From Ancalomicrobiaceae bacterium S20 (GTDB taxonomy: Bacteria > Pseudomonadota > Alphaproteobacteria > Rhizobiales > Ancalomicrobiaceae), in NCBI GenBank assembly GCA_040269895.1, contig CP158568.1, forward strand, positions 620,001-684,000: a stretch of DNA of 64,000 nt, in the 5' to 3' direction. Made by a program: the position numbers and the translations under genes. The notes under the pieces were generated by a model. It did no database searches. It was given only the letters and a program-made list of their open reading frames with translations, and had not been told where the DNA came from. Below are positions 9,808 through 18,700 of the stretch, one piece after another (the stretch's first letter is position 1; the number at the start of each line of letters is the position of its first letter).

Positions 9808-10758
9808 ATGGCGCTGGTGGCGGATTGCGGACAGCCGGGGTTCGGGGCGGTCGGCCCGGGTCTCGAAATCGATCTTCTGCGCACGCTGGTGGCGATCGTG
9901 AACACCGGCAGCTTCAGCCGTGCGGCGACGGCGGTCTACCGCACGCCCTCGGCGGTCTCGATGCAGATGAAGCGGCTGGAAGAGATCGTCGGCAAGCCGA
10001 TCTTCGCCAAGGACGGCCGCTCCGTGGCGCTGACCCCCACGGGCGAAGAACTGGTCGGCTACGCGCGCCGGATCCTGCAGCTCTCCGACGAGGCGCTGAG
10101 CCGGTTCCGCTGCCAGTCGACCACCGGCGTCGTCCGGCTCGGCACGCCCGACGACTACGCGACCCGCTTCCTGCCGCCGATCCTTGCGCGTTTCGCCGCG
10201 ACCCATCCGATGGTGCAGGTCGACGTGACCTGCCTGTCGAGCACGTCGCTCTTGCCGCTGCTCGACGAGGGCACGCTCGACATCGCGCTGGTCAGCGTCT
10301 GCTCGGCGCACACGCCGAACACGATCGTGCATCGCGAGCCGCTGGTCTGGGCCGGCGTCAAGCGCGGCGTGGCGCACGAGCGCCGGCCGCTGCCGCTGGC
10401 GCTGTCCGGACCGACGTGCTCGTGGCGGCTGCGCGCGCTCGGCGAGCTCGACACGCGCAACATCCCCTACCGCGTCGCCTATACCAGTCAGCACTACATC
10501 GGCCAGGTCGCGGCGCTGCTCGCCGATCTCGCGGTCGCGCCCTTGCCGGCGAGCGTGGTGACCGGCGATCTCGGCCTTGTCGACGATCCGTCGCTGCCAC
10601 CGCTCGGCTATTACGAGATCGACCTCAAGACCTCGCCGCGCGCCTCGGGCCCGGCCTTCGAGGCGCTGCTCAGCCACATCCGCCAGAGCTTCGTCGAAGA
10701 ACAGGCGCGGGCGATGCCGGGAAGCGGGATGCCGACCAATGTGATGGCCGTCGCGTAA
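9808..10758 (+). CDS. LysR family transcriptional regulator
   Basis: A 316-residue LysR-type regulator. The N-terminal winged HTH is clear ([20 protein letters not shown], then [18 protein letters not shown] and [16 protein letters not shown]). From about residue 105 the substrate-binding domain follows, with [20 protein letters not shown] at its start. ATG 9808 follows GAGGAGG. LysR regulators usually sense a small co-inducer and act on a neighbouring gene, but no obvious partner is adjacent: the next gene downstream is thyA and upstream is the DUF1127-like gene. The target is therefore unknown. Confidence 0.93.
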   Translation: MALVADCGQPGFGAVGPGLEIDLLRTLVAIVNTGSFSRAATAVYRTPSAVSMQMKRLEEIVGKPIFAKDGRSVALTPTGEELVGYARRILQLSDEALSRFRCQSTTGVVRLGTPDDYATRFLPPILARFAATHPMVQVDVTCLSSTSLLPLLDEGTLDIALVSVCSAHTPNTIVHREPLVWAGVKRGVAHERRPLPLALSGPTCSWRLRALGELDTRNIPYRVAYTSQHYIGQVAALLADLAVAPLPASVVTGDLGLVDDPSLPPLGYYEIDLKTSPRASGPAFEALLSHIRQSFVEEQARAMPGSGMPTNVMAVA

Positions 10759-10952
10759 AGTGCCGGCTTCGCTTCGCCCGCTCTCGGCTGCGCGCGCAAC
10801 ATGTTGTTGATCGGTCGCTCGCCGGTACTACACTTGCGACCTGCGATCGGCGTAGAACGCTCTCACTCAGACGGGGCGTGGTTCCGAGTCCCCGCGGCGG
10901 ATGCGCCTCCGCCGCGCTCGAGCCACCGGCCGGCTCAGGCCCGGAGGATCCC

Positions 10953-11747
10953 ATGGAGCAGTATCACGACCTGATGCGCCGCGTGCTCGACGAGGGCGTC
11001 GTCAAGCACGACCGCACCGGCACCGGTACGAAATCGGTGTTCGGCCACCAGATGCGCTTCGACCTGCGTGACGGCTTTCCGCTGGTCACCACCAAGAAGC
11101 TGCATCTGAAGTCGATCGTGCACGAGCTCCTGTGGTTCCTGCAGGGCGACACCAACATCCGCTACCTGAAGGAAAACGGCGTCTCCATCTGGGATGAATG
11201 GGCCGACGCCAATGGCGATCTCGGACCGGTCTACGGCCACCAGTGGCGGAACTGGCCGACGCCGGACGGGTCGACGATCGACCAGATCGCCTGGGTCGAG
11301 AACGAGATCCGGCGCAATCCGGATTCGCGCCGGCTGATCGTCACGGCCTGGAACCCGGCGGATATCCCGCGGATGAAGCTGCCGCCCTGCCATCTCCTGT
11401 TCCAGTTCTACGTCGCCAACGGCCGGCTCTCCTGCCAGCTCTACCAGCGCTCGGCCGACATCTTCCTCGGTGTGCCGTTCAACATCGCGAGCTATGCGCT
11501 GCTGACCATGATGATGGCGCAGGCGACCGGGCTCGAGCCGGGCGACTTCGTCCATTCGCTCGGCGACGCGCATCTCTACCTGAACCATCTCGAGCAGACG
11601 CGGCTGCAGCTCGCGCGCGAGCCGCGGCCGCTGCCGACCATGAGCCTCAACCCGGATGTGAAGGGCATCTTCGGCTTCCGCTACGAGGATTTCCGGTTGG
11701 AAGGCTACGCGCCGCACCCGCATATTTCGGCGCCGGTGGCGGTCTGA
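10953..11747 (+). CDS. thyA: Thymidylate synthase
   Basis: A 264-residue classical thymidylate synthase that methylates dUMP to dTMP using methylene-tetrahydrofolate. Signatures include [12 protein letters not shown] near the N-terminus, [11 protein letters not shown], the catalytic-cysteine motif [11 protein letters not shown], the [20 protein letters not shown] loop and HLYLNHLEQ. Length matches the E. coli enzyme. ATG 10953 follows GGAGG. Dihydrofolate reductase, which regenerates the folate consumed here, lies 1.7 kb downstream in the same orientation, so the region is a dTMP-folate module with a beta-lactamase and a GNAT gene between. Confidence 0.98.
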   Translation: MEQYHDLMRRVLDEGVVKHDRTGTGTKSVFGHQMRFDLRDGFPLVTTKKLHLKSIVHELLWFLQGDTNIRYLKENGVSIWDEWADANGDLGPVYGHQWRNWPTPDGSTIDQIAWVENEIRRNPDSRRLIVTAWNPADIPRMKLPPCHLLFQFYVANGRLSCQLYQRSADIFLGVPFNIASYALLTMMMAQATGLEPGDFVHSLGDAHLYLNHLEQTRLQLAREPRPLPTMSLNPDVKGIFGFRYEDFRLEGYAPHPHISAPVAV

Positions 11748-11858
11748 GACGGTCTGACGGGCAGGGCGGTTTCGGCTCCGCCCGCCACATTTTCGCTCGG
11801 CTCCGCGCCTAGCTCGGGAGGCCTCCTTCGAGCCGACCGCAAACCGGAGCCGACCCTC

Positions 11859-12866
11859 ATGCGTTCGTTCGTTCTCGCACTTCTCGCCGTCGTCGCGGCG
11901 AGCGCGCCGGCGCATGCCGATCTCGACGCCGCGATCCTCGATGCCAAGGTCAAGCCGCTCGCCGAGAAGACCGCCGGCGGCCGGCTCGGCGTCGGCGTGC
12001 TCGACGTCGCGAGCGGCCAGACCTGGTATCTCGACCAGAGCCACCTGTTCCCGATGCAGAGCGTGTTCAAGGCGCCGCTCGGCGTCGCGGTGATGCAGGC
12101 GGTCGACCGGCATCGGCTGGCGCTCGAACAGCCGGTCACGATCGCACGCAGCGACCTCGCCATGCAGTGGAGCCCGATCGCCAAGGAGTTCGGCACCGCC
12201 GACAAGAAGGTGCTGACGGTCAAGGATCTGGTGAAGGCGGCGGTCTCGTTCAGCGACAACACCGCGGCCGACGTGCTGATGCGGCTGGTCGGCGGCCCGA
12301 AGGCGGTGACGGCCGCGCTGGTCGACAACGGCATTTCCGGCATCCGCGTCGATCGCTACGAGCGCGAGCTGCAGCCCGATGTGGTCGGCGTGCCGCCCTA
12401 TGTCGCCGGTGACGTGATCGACCAGAAGGAATGGGAGGGCCTGCGCGCCGCCATGCCGGTCGAGCTCAAGAAGGCGTCGCTGAAGGCCTATCTGGAGGAC
12501 GATCCGCGCGATACGGCGACGCCGGAGGGCGCGCTCGCGTTTCTCGCCGCGCTCGACAAGGGCGCGCTGATCTCGCCGGTCTCGACCGCGATGTTGATCC
12601 GGCTGATGACCGACACGCCCTCGGGTCCGAATCGGATCAAGGCGGGTCTGCCGCAGGGGGCGACGCTCGCCCACAAGACCGGCGGCGGCCCGGATGTCGA
12701 AGGCGTCAATTCCGCCTCGAACGATATCGGCATCGCGACGCTGCCCGGCGGACGCAAGGTCATCATCGCGGTGTTCCTTGCCGGCTCAACGGCGCCGGAA
12801 GCCGAGCGCGACGCGCTCTTCGCCGATGTCGCGCGCGCGGTTGTCGAGGCGGTGCGATACCGCTAA
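11859..12866 (+). CDS. bla: Class A beta-lactamase with enlarged omega loop
   Basis: A 335-residue periplasmic serine hydrolase. A Sec signal peptide (MRSFVLALLAVVAASAPAHA) precedes the class A motifs: SVFK (SxxK nucleophile), SDN, and HKTGG (KTG triad). The omega loop keeps the general-base glutamate in the RYEREL context and the later DPRDT motif. However, the residue equivalent to Asn170 is Gln, and about 37 extra residues lie between the two. Activity against a given beta-lactam cannot be predicted; it may be a chromosomal penicillinase-like enzyme or a divergent class A hydrolase. It sits between thyA and a GNAT gene, with no ampR-like regulator adjacent. Confidence 0.88.
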   Translation: MRSFVLALLAVVAASAPAHADLDAAILDAKVKPLAEKTAGGRLGVGVLDVASGQTWYLDQSHLFPMQSVFKAPLGVAVMQAVDRHRLALEQPVTIARSDLAMQWSPIAKEFGTADKKVLTVKDLVKAAVSFSDNTAADVLMRLVGGPKAVTAALVDNGISGIRVDRYERELQPDVVGVPPYVAGDVIDQKEWEGLRAAMPVELKKASLKAYLEDDPRDTATPEGALAFLAALDKGALISPVSTAMLIRLMTDTPSGPNRIKAGLPQGATLAHKTGGGPDVEGVNSASNDIGIATLPGGRKVIIAVFLAGSTAPEAERDALFADVARAVVEAVRYR

Positions 12867-12876
12867 GCGAGGGGGC

Positions 12877-13437
12877 ATGAGCGCTTCAACGACCTCCGCC
12901 CCCGTGTCCGTCCCTCCCGCATCGGCCCCAAAGGCCTCCGCGCCCGACACCTCCCTCACGATCCGCCGCGCCGTGGCGGGCGACGAGGCGACCGTGTTCG
13001 GCTTCGTGATGAAGCTCGCCGAATACGAGAAGCTCGCCCACGAGGTCGAGGCGACGCCCGCCGGTATCGGTGCAGCGCTGTTCGGACCCGCGCCGCGTGT
13101 GTTCTGCGAGATCGCCGAGGTCGATGGCCGGCCGGTCGGTTTCGCGCTGTGGTTCTACACCTTCTCGACCTTCCAGGGCCGCCTCGGGCTCTATCTCGAG
13201 GACCTGTACGTCGATCCGGAGCTGCGCGGCCGCGGCATCGGCAAGGCGCTGTTCGCCCGGCTCGCCGAGATCTGCCGCGGCGAAGATCTCGGCCGGCTCG
13301 AATGGCAGGTGCTCGACTGGAACGCGCCGTCGATCGCGTTCTACCGCTCGCTCGGTGCCGTCCCCAAGGACGAGTGGACCAAGTACAGGCTCGACGGCGA
13401 GGCGCTCGCCCGGCTCGCGACAGGCGCGGGCGCATGA
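12877..13437 (+). CDS. GNAT family N-acetyltransferase
   Basis: A 186-residue acetyltransferase. After a Ser/Ala/Pro-rich N-terminus of about 25 residues comes LTIRRAVAGDEATVFGFV and, near residue 105, the acetyl-CoA loop LYVDPELRGRGIGKALFARL. It ends with the usual WNAPSIAFYRSLGA segment. The pattern, including FWFYTFSTF-like aromatic strand and LEDLYV, resembles diamine acetyltransferase-type GNATs, but the acceptor is not determinable. ATG 12877 lies 10 bp after the beta-lactamase stop, and its own stop overlaps the folA start (ATGA), so the genes are probably co-transcribed. Confidence 0.92.
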   Translation: MSASTTSAPVSVPPASAPKASAPDTSLTIRRAVAGDEATVFGFVMKLAEYEKLAHEVEATPAGIGAALFGPAPRVFCEIAEVDGRPVGFALWFYTFSTFQGRLGLYLEDLYVDPELRGRGIGKALFARLAEICRGEDLGRLEWQVLDWNAPSIAFYRSLGAVPKDEWTKYRLDGEALARLATGAGA

Positions 13438-13967
13438 GCACGGCGTCTCCCGCTCCGATCGAGATCGTGATCGTGGTCGCGGTGGCGAAGAACGGCGTGA
13501 TCGGCCGCGAAAACGACATGCCGTGGCGGATCTCGACCGACTTCAAGCGGTTCCGCCGCATCACCATGGGGCGGCCCATCATCATGGGGCGCAAGACGTT
13601 CCTGTCGATCGGCAAGCCGCTCGACGGTCGCACCAACATCGTCGTGACGCGCGATCCCGTGTTCCGCCCCGAGGGGGCCGAGGTCGCGGCCTCGCTCGAC
13701 CTGGCGATCGAACGGGCGAAGGCGGTCGCGGCGGCGAGCAGCGTCGGCGAGATCATGATCGGCGGCGGCGGCGAGATCTATCGCCAGGCGCTGCCGCTCG
13801 CGACGCGGGTCGAGCTGACCGAGGTGGCGCTCGAACCGCCGGTCGAGGGCGCGGCGGTGTTCCCGACGCTCGACCCCGCCGCGTGGCAGGAAGTCGCGCG
13901 CGTTGCGGGCGAACGCGGGCCGAAGGACGAGGCGGATTTCGCCTTCGTCACTTATCGGCGGCGCTGA
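13434..13967 (+). CDS. folA: Dihydrofolate reductase
   Basis: A 177-residue DHFR that reduces dihydrofolate to tetrahydrofolate with NADPH. Signatures are VAVAKNGVIGRENDMPWRIS (substrate and Met20-loop region), IIMGRKTFLSIGKPLDGR and MIGGGGEIYRQAL. It begins within the stop of the GNAT gene (ATGA overlap), indicating translational coupling. Together with thyA upstream it forms the thymidylate cycle. Downstream is a 272-bp spacer before hflK. Confidence 0.97.
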   Translation: MSTASPAPIEIVIVVAVAKNGVIGRENDMPWRISTDFKRFRRITMGRPIIMGRKTFLSIGKPLDGRTNIVVTRDPVFRPEGAEVAASLDLAIERAKAVAAASSVGEIMIGGGGEIYRQALPLATRVELTEVALEPPVEGAAVFPTLDPAAWQEVARVAGERGPKDEADFAFVTYRRR

Positions 13968-14239
13968 AGTTGACAATAACCTGACCAAGCACCACGTCAG
14001 CCCCGGTGTGGGATGGCGGTTCAGGCGCGCGCATCGACCGTCGGCGCGGCCGTGGCGCGTGCCGTCGATTGAAAGCGGGCGGTCGCGCCCCTATAACCCG
14101 CTCACGCCATCCGGCGACGGCGCGCCCTCCGGGGCGCGCGCGCGTCGGCAGCCTCTTACCCGCGACCGGATCCGGTCGCGCCGGATTGCGATGCGGCCGG
14201 CATCGCGATCCTCAGGCGACACCCGGCCGAGGATGACAC

Positions 14240-15367
14240 ATGCCCTGGAGCAACCAGAGTGGTGGTGGCGGTTGGAAAGGCGGGGGCGGCGGTGGTCCGT
14301 GGGGCTCGCCGCCGCGCGGACCCAACGGCGGCGGCTCGCCCGATCTCGACGAGATCCTGCGCCGCGGCCAGGACAAGCTGAAGACGATCCTGCCCGGCGG
14401 TAGCGGCTTCGGCGGCCGCGGGCTCGCTATCGCGCTGGTCGCCGGCGCCGCGCTCTGGCTCGCGACCGGCTTCTACCGCGTCGAGCCGGACGAGCTCGGC
14501 GTCGAACTGGTGTTCGGCAAGGTGATCGGCCAGACCAAGCCGGGCCTCAACTACAATTTCCCCTATCCGGTCGGCCAGGTGCAGACCGTGCAGGTTCTGA
14601 GCGTGCGCGAACTGACCATCGGCTCGCGCGACGTCGGCCGCTCCGGCGGGCTGATCCAGACCCGGCTCGCGCCGGAAGAGAGCCAGATGCTGACCGGCGA
14701 CGAGAACCTCGTCGACGTCGACTTCAAGGTGCAGTGGAACGTCAAGGACGCCACCGCCTTCCTGTTCAACATCCAGGATCCCGAGCGCACCGTGCGCGCC
14801 GTCGCCGAGAGCGCGATGCGCGAGGTGGTCGGCCGCAACAACATCCAGCCGATCCTGACCGAGGACCGGCAGAAGATCGAGCAGTCGGTGCGCGAGCTGA
14901 TGCAGAAGGCGCTCGACAGCTACAACGCCGGCGTCGACATCCGGCTCGTGCAGATGCAGAAGGTCGATCCGCCCTCGGTGGTCATCGACGCGTTCCGTGA
15001 CGTGCAGGCGGCCCGCGCGGACGCCGAGCGCATGCAGAACGAGGCGCTCGCCTTCGCCGGCCAGGTCGTGCCCGGCGCGCGCGGTCAGGCGGCGCAGATC
15101 ACGGCCGAGGCACAGGCCTACAGGCAGCGCATCGTCGAGGAAGCGCGCGGCCAGGCCGATCGCTTCACCAAGGTCTACGAGGAGTACAAGCGCGCGCCGG
15201 AAGTGACGCGCGAACGGCTCTATCTGGAGACCATGGAGCGCGTGCTCGGCGGCATGGACAAGGTGATCGTCGAGCAGAAGGAGGGCGCCGGCGTCGTGCC
15301 CTATCTGCCGCTCGACAGCGTCCGGCGGCAGCAATCGCGGGCCACGCAGCAGCAGGGGGCCCAGTGA
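14240..15367 (+). CDS. hflK: FtsH protease activity modulator HflK
   Basis: A 375-residue inner-membrane SPFH/band-7 protein. The N-terminus is very Gly-rich (GGGGWKGGGGGG) and cytoplasmic, followed by one membrane segment (LAIALVAGAALWLATGFY, near residues 55-75) and the periplasmic SPFH domain with VEPDELGVELVFGK. A long helical region (DVQAARADAERMQNEALAFA) and a Gln-rich tail complete it. HflK and HflC form the complex that encloses and restrains FtsH. The stop overlaps the hflC start (TGATG). Confidence 0.96.
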   Translation: MPWSNQSGGGGWKGGGGGGPWGSPPRGPNGGGSPDLDEILRRGQDKLKTILPGGSGFGGRGLAIALVAGAALWLATGFYRVEPDELGVELVFGKVIGQTKPGLNYNFPYPVGQVQTVQVLSVRELTIGSRDVGRSGGLIQTRLAPEESQMLTGDENLVDVDFKVQWNVKDATAFLFNIQDPERTVRAVAESAMREVVGRNNIQPILTEDRQKIEQSVRELMQKALDSYNAGVDIRLVQMQKVDPPSVVIDAFRDVQAARADAERMQNEALAFAGQVVPGARGQAAQITAEAQAYRQRIVEEARGQADRFTKVYEEYKRAPEVTRERLYLETMERVLGGMDKVIVEQKEGAGVVPYLPLDSVRRQQSRATQQQGAQ

Positions 15368-16311
15368 TGCGCAACGGTTCTTTCGGCCTCGTCATCGGCG
15401 CGCTCGTCGTCGCGCTGGTCGCCCTGATGGGCTCGGCCTTCGTGGTCAATCCGACCCGGCAGGCGCTCGTGCTGCAGTTCGGCCAGGTCAAGCGCGCGAT
15501 CGTGGAGCCGGGTCTCTATTTCAAGATCCCGCTGATTCAGAACGTCGAATATCTCGATCGCCGCATCCTCGACCTCGATCTCGATCCGCAGGAAGTGATC
15601 GCGGCCGACCAGAAGCGGCTGATCGTCGATGCCTTCGCGCGCTACAAGATCGTCGATCCGGTCGCCTTCTATCAGGCGGTCCGGACCGTGCAGAGCGGCA
15701 ACCAGCGCCTGACCACCTTCGTGTCGTCGGGCCTGCGCGCGGTGCTCGCCGACGCGACCCTGACCGCGATCGTGCGCGACGAGCGCACGCCGCTGATGGA
15801 GCGGCTGAAGAAGCAGGTGCAGCCGCGCGCCCGCGACTTCGGCGTCGAGATCGTCGACGTGCGTATCCGCCGCGCCGATCTGCCGGACACCAACGCCAAG
15901 GCGATCTTCGGCCGCATGCAGAAGGAACGCGAGCGCGAGGCGACCGAGATCCGCGCCCGCGGCGGCGAGGAGAGCCAGCGCATCAAGGCGAAGGCGAACC
16001 AGGAGCGCGAGATCATCCTCGCCGAGGCCAATCGCGACGCCGACAAGGCGCGCGGCGAGGGCGATGCGCTGCGCATCAAGATCTTCGCCGACGCCTTCGG
16101 TCGCGACGCCGACTTCTTCGCCTTCTATCGCTCGATGCAGGCCTATGAGGCGGCGCTAAAGGGCGGCGAGACGAAGATCGTCATCTCGCCATCGACCAGC
16201 GACTTCTTCCGCTACTTCGCCGATCCGGCGGGCGAGAAGAAGAACACCCTGCCGCCGGTCCCGGCGCCGCTGCCGGCCGGCCCGGCACCGACCGCGGCGC
16301 CCGCGCAGTGA
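15367..16311 (+). CDS. hflC: Protease modulator HflC
   Basis: A 314-residue partner of HflK: a single N-terminal membrane segment (LVIGALVVALVALMGSAFVV), a band-7 domain starting VNPTRQALVLQFGQVKRAIVEPGLYFKIP, a helical region with the conserved EREREATEIRARGGEE stretch, and a Pro/Ala-rich tail. ATG 15367 overlaps the hflK stop; an in-frame GTG one codon earlier is possible. It acts with HflK around FtsH. Confidence 0.96.
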   Translation: MRNGSFGLVIGALVVALVALMGSAFVVNPTRQALVLQFGQVKRAIVEPGLYFKIPLIQNVEYLDRRILDLDLDPQEVIAADQKRLIVDAFARYKIVDPVAFYQAVRTVQSGNQRLTTFVSSGLRAVLADATLTAIVRDERTPLMERLKKQVQPRARDFGVEIVDVRIRRADLPDTNAKAIFGRMQKEREREATEIRARGGEESQRIKAKANQEREIILAEANRDADKARGEGDALRIKIFADAFGRDADFFAFYRSMQAYEAALKGGETKIVISPSTSDFFRYFADPAGEKKNTLPPVPAPLPAGPAPTAAPAQ

Positions 16312-16388
16312 CCACTTGACGAACGACGGCCGGGGTCGCGTACTCCGGTCGTCGTCTTGTCTGCGGACAGTCCAAGAGAAGAGTCGCG

Positions 16389-16577
16389 ATGAAGGATTTC
16401 GTCAGCGCCCTCGGCCTGATGCTGGCGCTCGAAGGGGCGCTCTATGCCGGCGCGCCGCAGATGATGAAGAAGATGATGTCCGAGGCGCGCCACGCCTCCG
16501 ACACCCTGTTCCGCCTCGGCGGCCTCGCGGCGCTGGTCATCGGCGTCGCGTTGGTGGCGGTGGTCCGGCTGGGGTGA
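16389..16577 (+). CDS. DUF2065 (YjeT-like) small membrane protein
   Basis: A 62-residue protein with two hydrophobic helices (FVSALGLMLALEGALYAG and LGGLAALVIGVALVAVVRL) separated by a Met/Lys-rich turn, the standard DUF2065 layout. Its function is unknown, but the family is consistently encoded next to hflK and hflC. In most Hyphomicrobiales a Do-type protease gene follows directly; here a 3-kb minus-strand block intervenes. Confidence 0.92.
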   Translation: MKDFVSALGLMLALEGALYAGAPQMMKKMMSEARHASDTLFRLGGLAALVIGVALVAVVRLG

Positions 16578-16589
16578 GCGGTCGCCGTC

Positions 16590-17243
16590 TTACAGCGAGC
16601 GTTCGCTCGGTACGTCGCGCGGCAGACCTAGCCAGACGCCCGTCCAGAAAGGCAGACGCGGACATAGGTCGGCCATCCATTCGAGCATGATCCGCTCGTG
16701 GATCGTCCCGCGATCCGATCCGTATCGCCAATCCGGGCGCCAGAGTACTGCATCGTTGCTTGGACGGCATGGAATTGCTCCGGCCTGCAGAAGCCGTACT
16801 AGAGCATGTTGTGCGTAATTGATGGTTTCCTTCTGCGTCATTTCGAAATAAAATAGAGCCTCGTTGATGAGTTGCCGGAAGGATACCGGCTCATCATGTT
16901 CGACGAGCCAAGGCAACTCATCCAGATAGTCTGTAACCCGGACAATTCTTTCGCGGCTCGCCTCCGGGACGGTTGGCCGGTCCGCGGCAAAGAATTTGAG
17001 GGCGTCGAGACTGCGTGATGCACCGGGATTGCGCGTAATTTCGACGACAAATCGGGTGCGCGTCGCGCGGATCCCGACGAACGAGTCGTCTGCTCGAAGG
17101 TATAGTGCGCCGGGGTAGTCTGTGGGCGGCTCGACGGATCTGGCTCCCCTGATCAAGTCGGCGACGGCCGGCTTGAAGCGCTCTTGGGGCACGACCCGGA
17201 TCATCTCCCGAGCGGATCCGAACCGCGTCCCTATCAGGTCCAT
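16590..17243 (-). CDS. Fusion of toxin-tail-like and immunity-like domains (unit C)
   Basis: A 217-residue protein starting at ATG 17243 after a strong GAGGAAG. Residues 1-75 align without gaps to the C-terminal domain of the toxin-like gene at 18701-19563: VPQERF...YPGALYLRADDSFVGIR matches VPRSMF...YKGAWFSRGDQCVIGLR. From about residue 95 onward it matches the two neighbouring small proteins: HDEPVSF, AGAIPCRP, YGSDRGTIHERIMLEWMAD, WTGVWLGLPRDV. No stop or internal Met separates the two parts. Local base composition is lower in GC than the flanks. Function is not established; the toxin/immunity reading is inference from the array context. Confidence 0.7.
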   Translation of the reverse strand: MDLIGTRFGSAREMIRVVPQERFKPAVADLIRGARSVEPPTDYPGALYLRADDSFVGIRATRTRFVVEITRNPGASRSLDALKFFAADRPTVPEASRERIVRVTDYLDELPWLVEHDEPVSFRQLINEALFYFEMTQKETINYAQHALVRLLQAGAIPCRPSNDAVLWRPDWRYGSDRGTIHERIMLEWMADLCPRLPFWTGVWLGLPRDVPSERSL

Positions 17244-17400
17244 CGTCGCTTCCTCGAGCGACTTGTTCCGGAGTGCCCACACGAGAGATATCCCTACTGC
17301 TTGCAATCTTTGCGAGCATCGTAGTGTGGTCCTGCGAATAAGTCGCGGACTTTCTTGCGGGGAGGGCCCGCTCATTTTGAAGCCCGTAGTCTCGCCTGCC

Positions 17401-17760
17401 TCAGGCGCCGTGGTCGCCGGCGCCTGGAGAAAACGTCCTTCGGGATCGGAACTCCGGCCGCATCGCCCGTTGCAGAACGTCGATGGTCGGGGCGTCGGGA
17501 TCGGGGGCGCCGCGCGGCCGGACCGGGTTGGCACGATACGTCTCCTCGGTCAGGGGCGGCAATCCCCGGTTCATGCGATCCAGGTTCACCGCCGCCCTGT
17601 CCGCCGCCTGGGCGTCGGCGCGCAACTGGCGAAGATAGCCTTCCGGCGTCTCGTAGAGGCCGGCCGGGCGGCGGTAGGGAGCGCCTTGCTCGCGCACGCG
17701 GGCCTCGGCCAGGTCGCGATCGATCTCTTGGTTCCGCGGGTGGTGCCAAATCAGCCCTGT
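17401..17760 (-). pseudogene. Fragment of toxin-like gene (repeat middle segment)
   Basis: The translated stretch from about 17730 down to 17449 (EIDRDLAEARVREQGAPYRR ... DAPTIDVLQRAMRPEF) is almost identical to the middle of the gene at 18701-19563. It is flanked by unrelated sequence: LIWHHPRNQ upstream and SRRTFSPGAGDHGA plus a stop downstream. No plausible start exists and the expected C-terminal domain is out of frame. It looks like a remnant of a duplicated gene. The C-terminal domain of the same unit probably survives as the N-terminus of the protein at 16590-17243. Confidence 0.65.
17451..17728. repeat. Direct repeat, copy 1 (about 278 bp)
   Basis: Near-identical to 18949-19225 in the same orientation, with roughly 15-20 scattered differences by eye. 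It corresponds to the middle segment of the toxin-like gene and marks a duplication within the array. Confidence 0.85.
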
Positions 17761-18242
17761 CGCTCTATCCCGTTTGGCAGAGCCACATCCCGGGGGGCTC
17801 CGAAGAACGGGCCCGACCAGTGCGCGATCATCCCGCCGCCGTCTGCGATCCACTCGGCGAGGACGGCAGCGCGGATATGATCGGGATCGCTGCCGTATTT
17901 GGTGGTCTCGATCCACTCCGGCCCCGGTTGCCCGCAGGGCCGGCACGGAATGGCGCCCGAACTGAGAAGTACGGTAATGCAGCGGTCGACATAGTCGATC
18001 GCTTGGGCGCTTTGCATCGGGAAAAAGCCGAGGGCCCAAATCACGATGCTGAACAGGCCCACGGGCTCATCGACGTAGACAGCGGTTTCCAGCCATTTGA
18101 GATATGTCTCTGGCGTGTCGTCCGGTTCCTCGTCCTGCATCTTCGCCCCGGTGCCTTCAATGTGAAACTGTAGTCGTTCGAGGATCGGGTCCATGACCCC
18201 TCGATTGATCATCTCGAACGTCGGGCCGCTTCCCTTACTCAT
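17751..18242 (-). CDS. Immunity-like protein with toxin-tail N-terminus (unit B)
   Basis: A 163-residue frame. Residues 1-30 (GSGPTFEMINRGVMDPILER) match the extreme C-terminus of the toxin-like gene (HGPTIDVIRHGLFEVLNDIK). The in-frame sequence just upstream, back to the preceding stop, continues that match (DQSIVGYR against DQCVIGLR). The probable native start is the internal ATG at 18140 (MQDEEPDD). The rest carries the shared features VDEPVGLF, SSGAIPCRPC, KYGSDPDHIRAAVLAEWIAD and FFGAPRDV. It lies 39 bp after the 18282-18695 gene. No characterised family was recognised. Confidence 0.65.
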   Translation of the reverse strand: MSKGSGPTFEMINRGVMDPILERLQFHIEGTGAKMQDEEPDDTPETYLKWLETAVYVDEPVGLFSIVIWALGFFPMQSAQAIDYVDRCITVLLSSGAIPCRPCGQPGPEWIETTKYGSDPDHIRAAVLAEWIADGGGMIAHWSGPFFGAPRDVALPNGIERQG

Positions 18243-18281
18243 GCGATAGCCGACGATGCTCTGGTCCTGCCGGGGCCCAGA

Positions 18282-18695
18282 TCAGACGTCCTTCGGGACG
18301 TATCGGCGTGCGCTGGCGAGCGGCGTTACGTGATCGGGCACGCCGAAGAAGACGCCGGTCCAGATCTCCATCGGGCCGGCGCCGTTCGCAAGCCACTCGG
18401 CGACGATCGCGCGGCGGATCTCGGAACGGTCGCGACCGTAGCGCGGCTCTTCGACCCAGAATTCATCATAGTCGGGGGGGGCGGGCTGGCACGGGACGGC
18501 GCCGACACGATCGAGCGCGTCGAAGCAACGGCCGATGAAGGCGAGCTGCGCCTGCCGGTCGTTCGGGAAGAATGCTATGGCACTATTGATCGCCTTGTAG
18601 AAGCCTTCTGGCTCGTCGCCGGCGACTCTGGCGGCGAGGCTGTCCGGAAATGTATCCGGGCGTGTGAACGGATTGAATTCGTATCCGGGTTCCAT
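18282..18695 (-). CDS. Immunity-like protein (unit A)
   Basis: A 137-residue protein starting 5 bp after the stop of the toxin-like gene, with AGAGGTAG as ribosome-binding site, the tight spacing usual for an effector followed by its immunity protein. It is acidic and contains GDEPEGFYKAINSAIAFF, VGAVPCQP, RYGRDRSEIRRAIVAEWLAN and IWTGVFFGVPDHV. The last three are shared with the proteins at 17751 and 16590, so the three are paralogues. No signal peptide or membrane segment is evident. The immunity role is inferred from position. Confidence 0.7.
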   Translation of the reverse strand: MEPGYEFNPFTRPDTFPDSLAARVAGDEPEGFYKAINSAIAFFPNDRQAQLAFIGRCFDALDRVGAVPCQPAPPDYDEFWVEEPRYGRDRSEIRRAIVAEWLANGAGPMEIWTGVFFGVPDHVTPLASARRYVPKDV

Positions 18696-18700
18696 CGCGT

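Noticed and set aside
16312-16388. Separate promoter for DUF2065 (TTGACG near 16317)
   Set aside because: No acceptable -10 box at correct spacing; co-transcription with hflKC is simpler.
17720-17760. LIWHHPRNQ resembling the WHH/HNH nuclease toxin motif
   Set aside because: Only about ten residues, partly overlapping the end of an immunity-like gene; too short to call a nuclease remnant.
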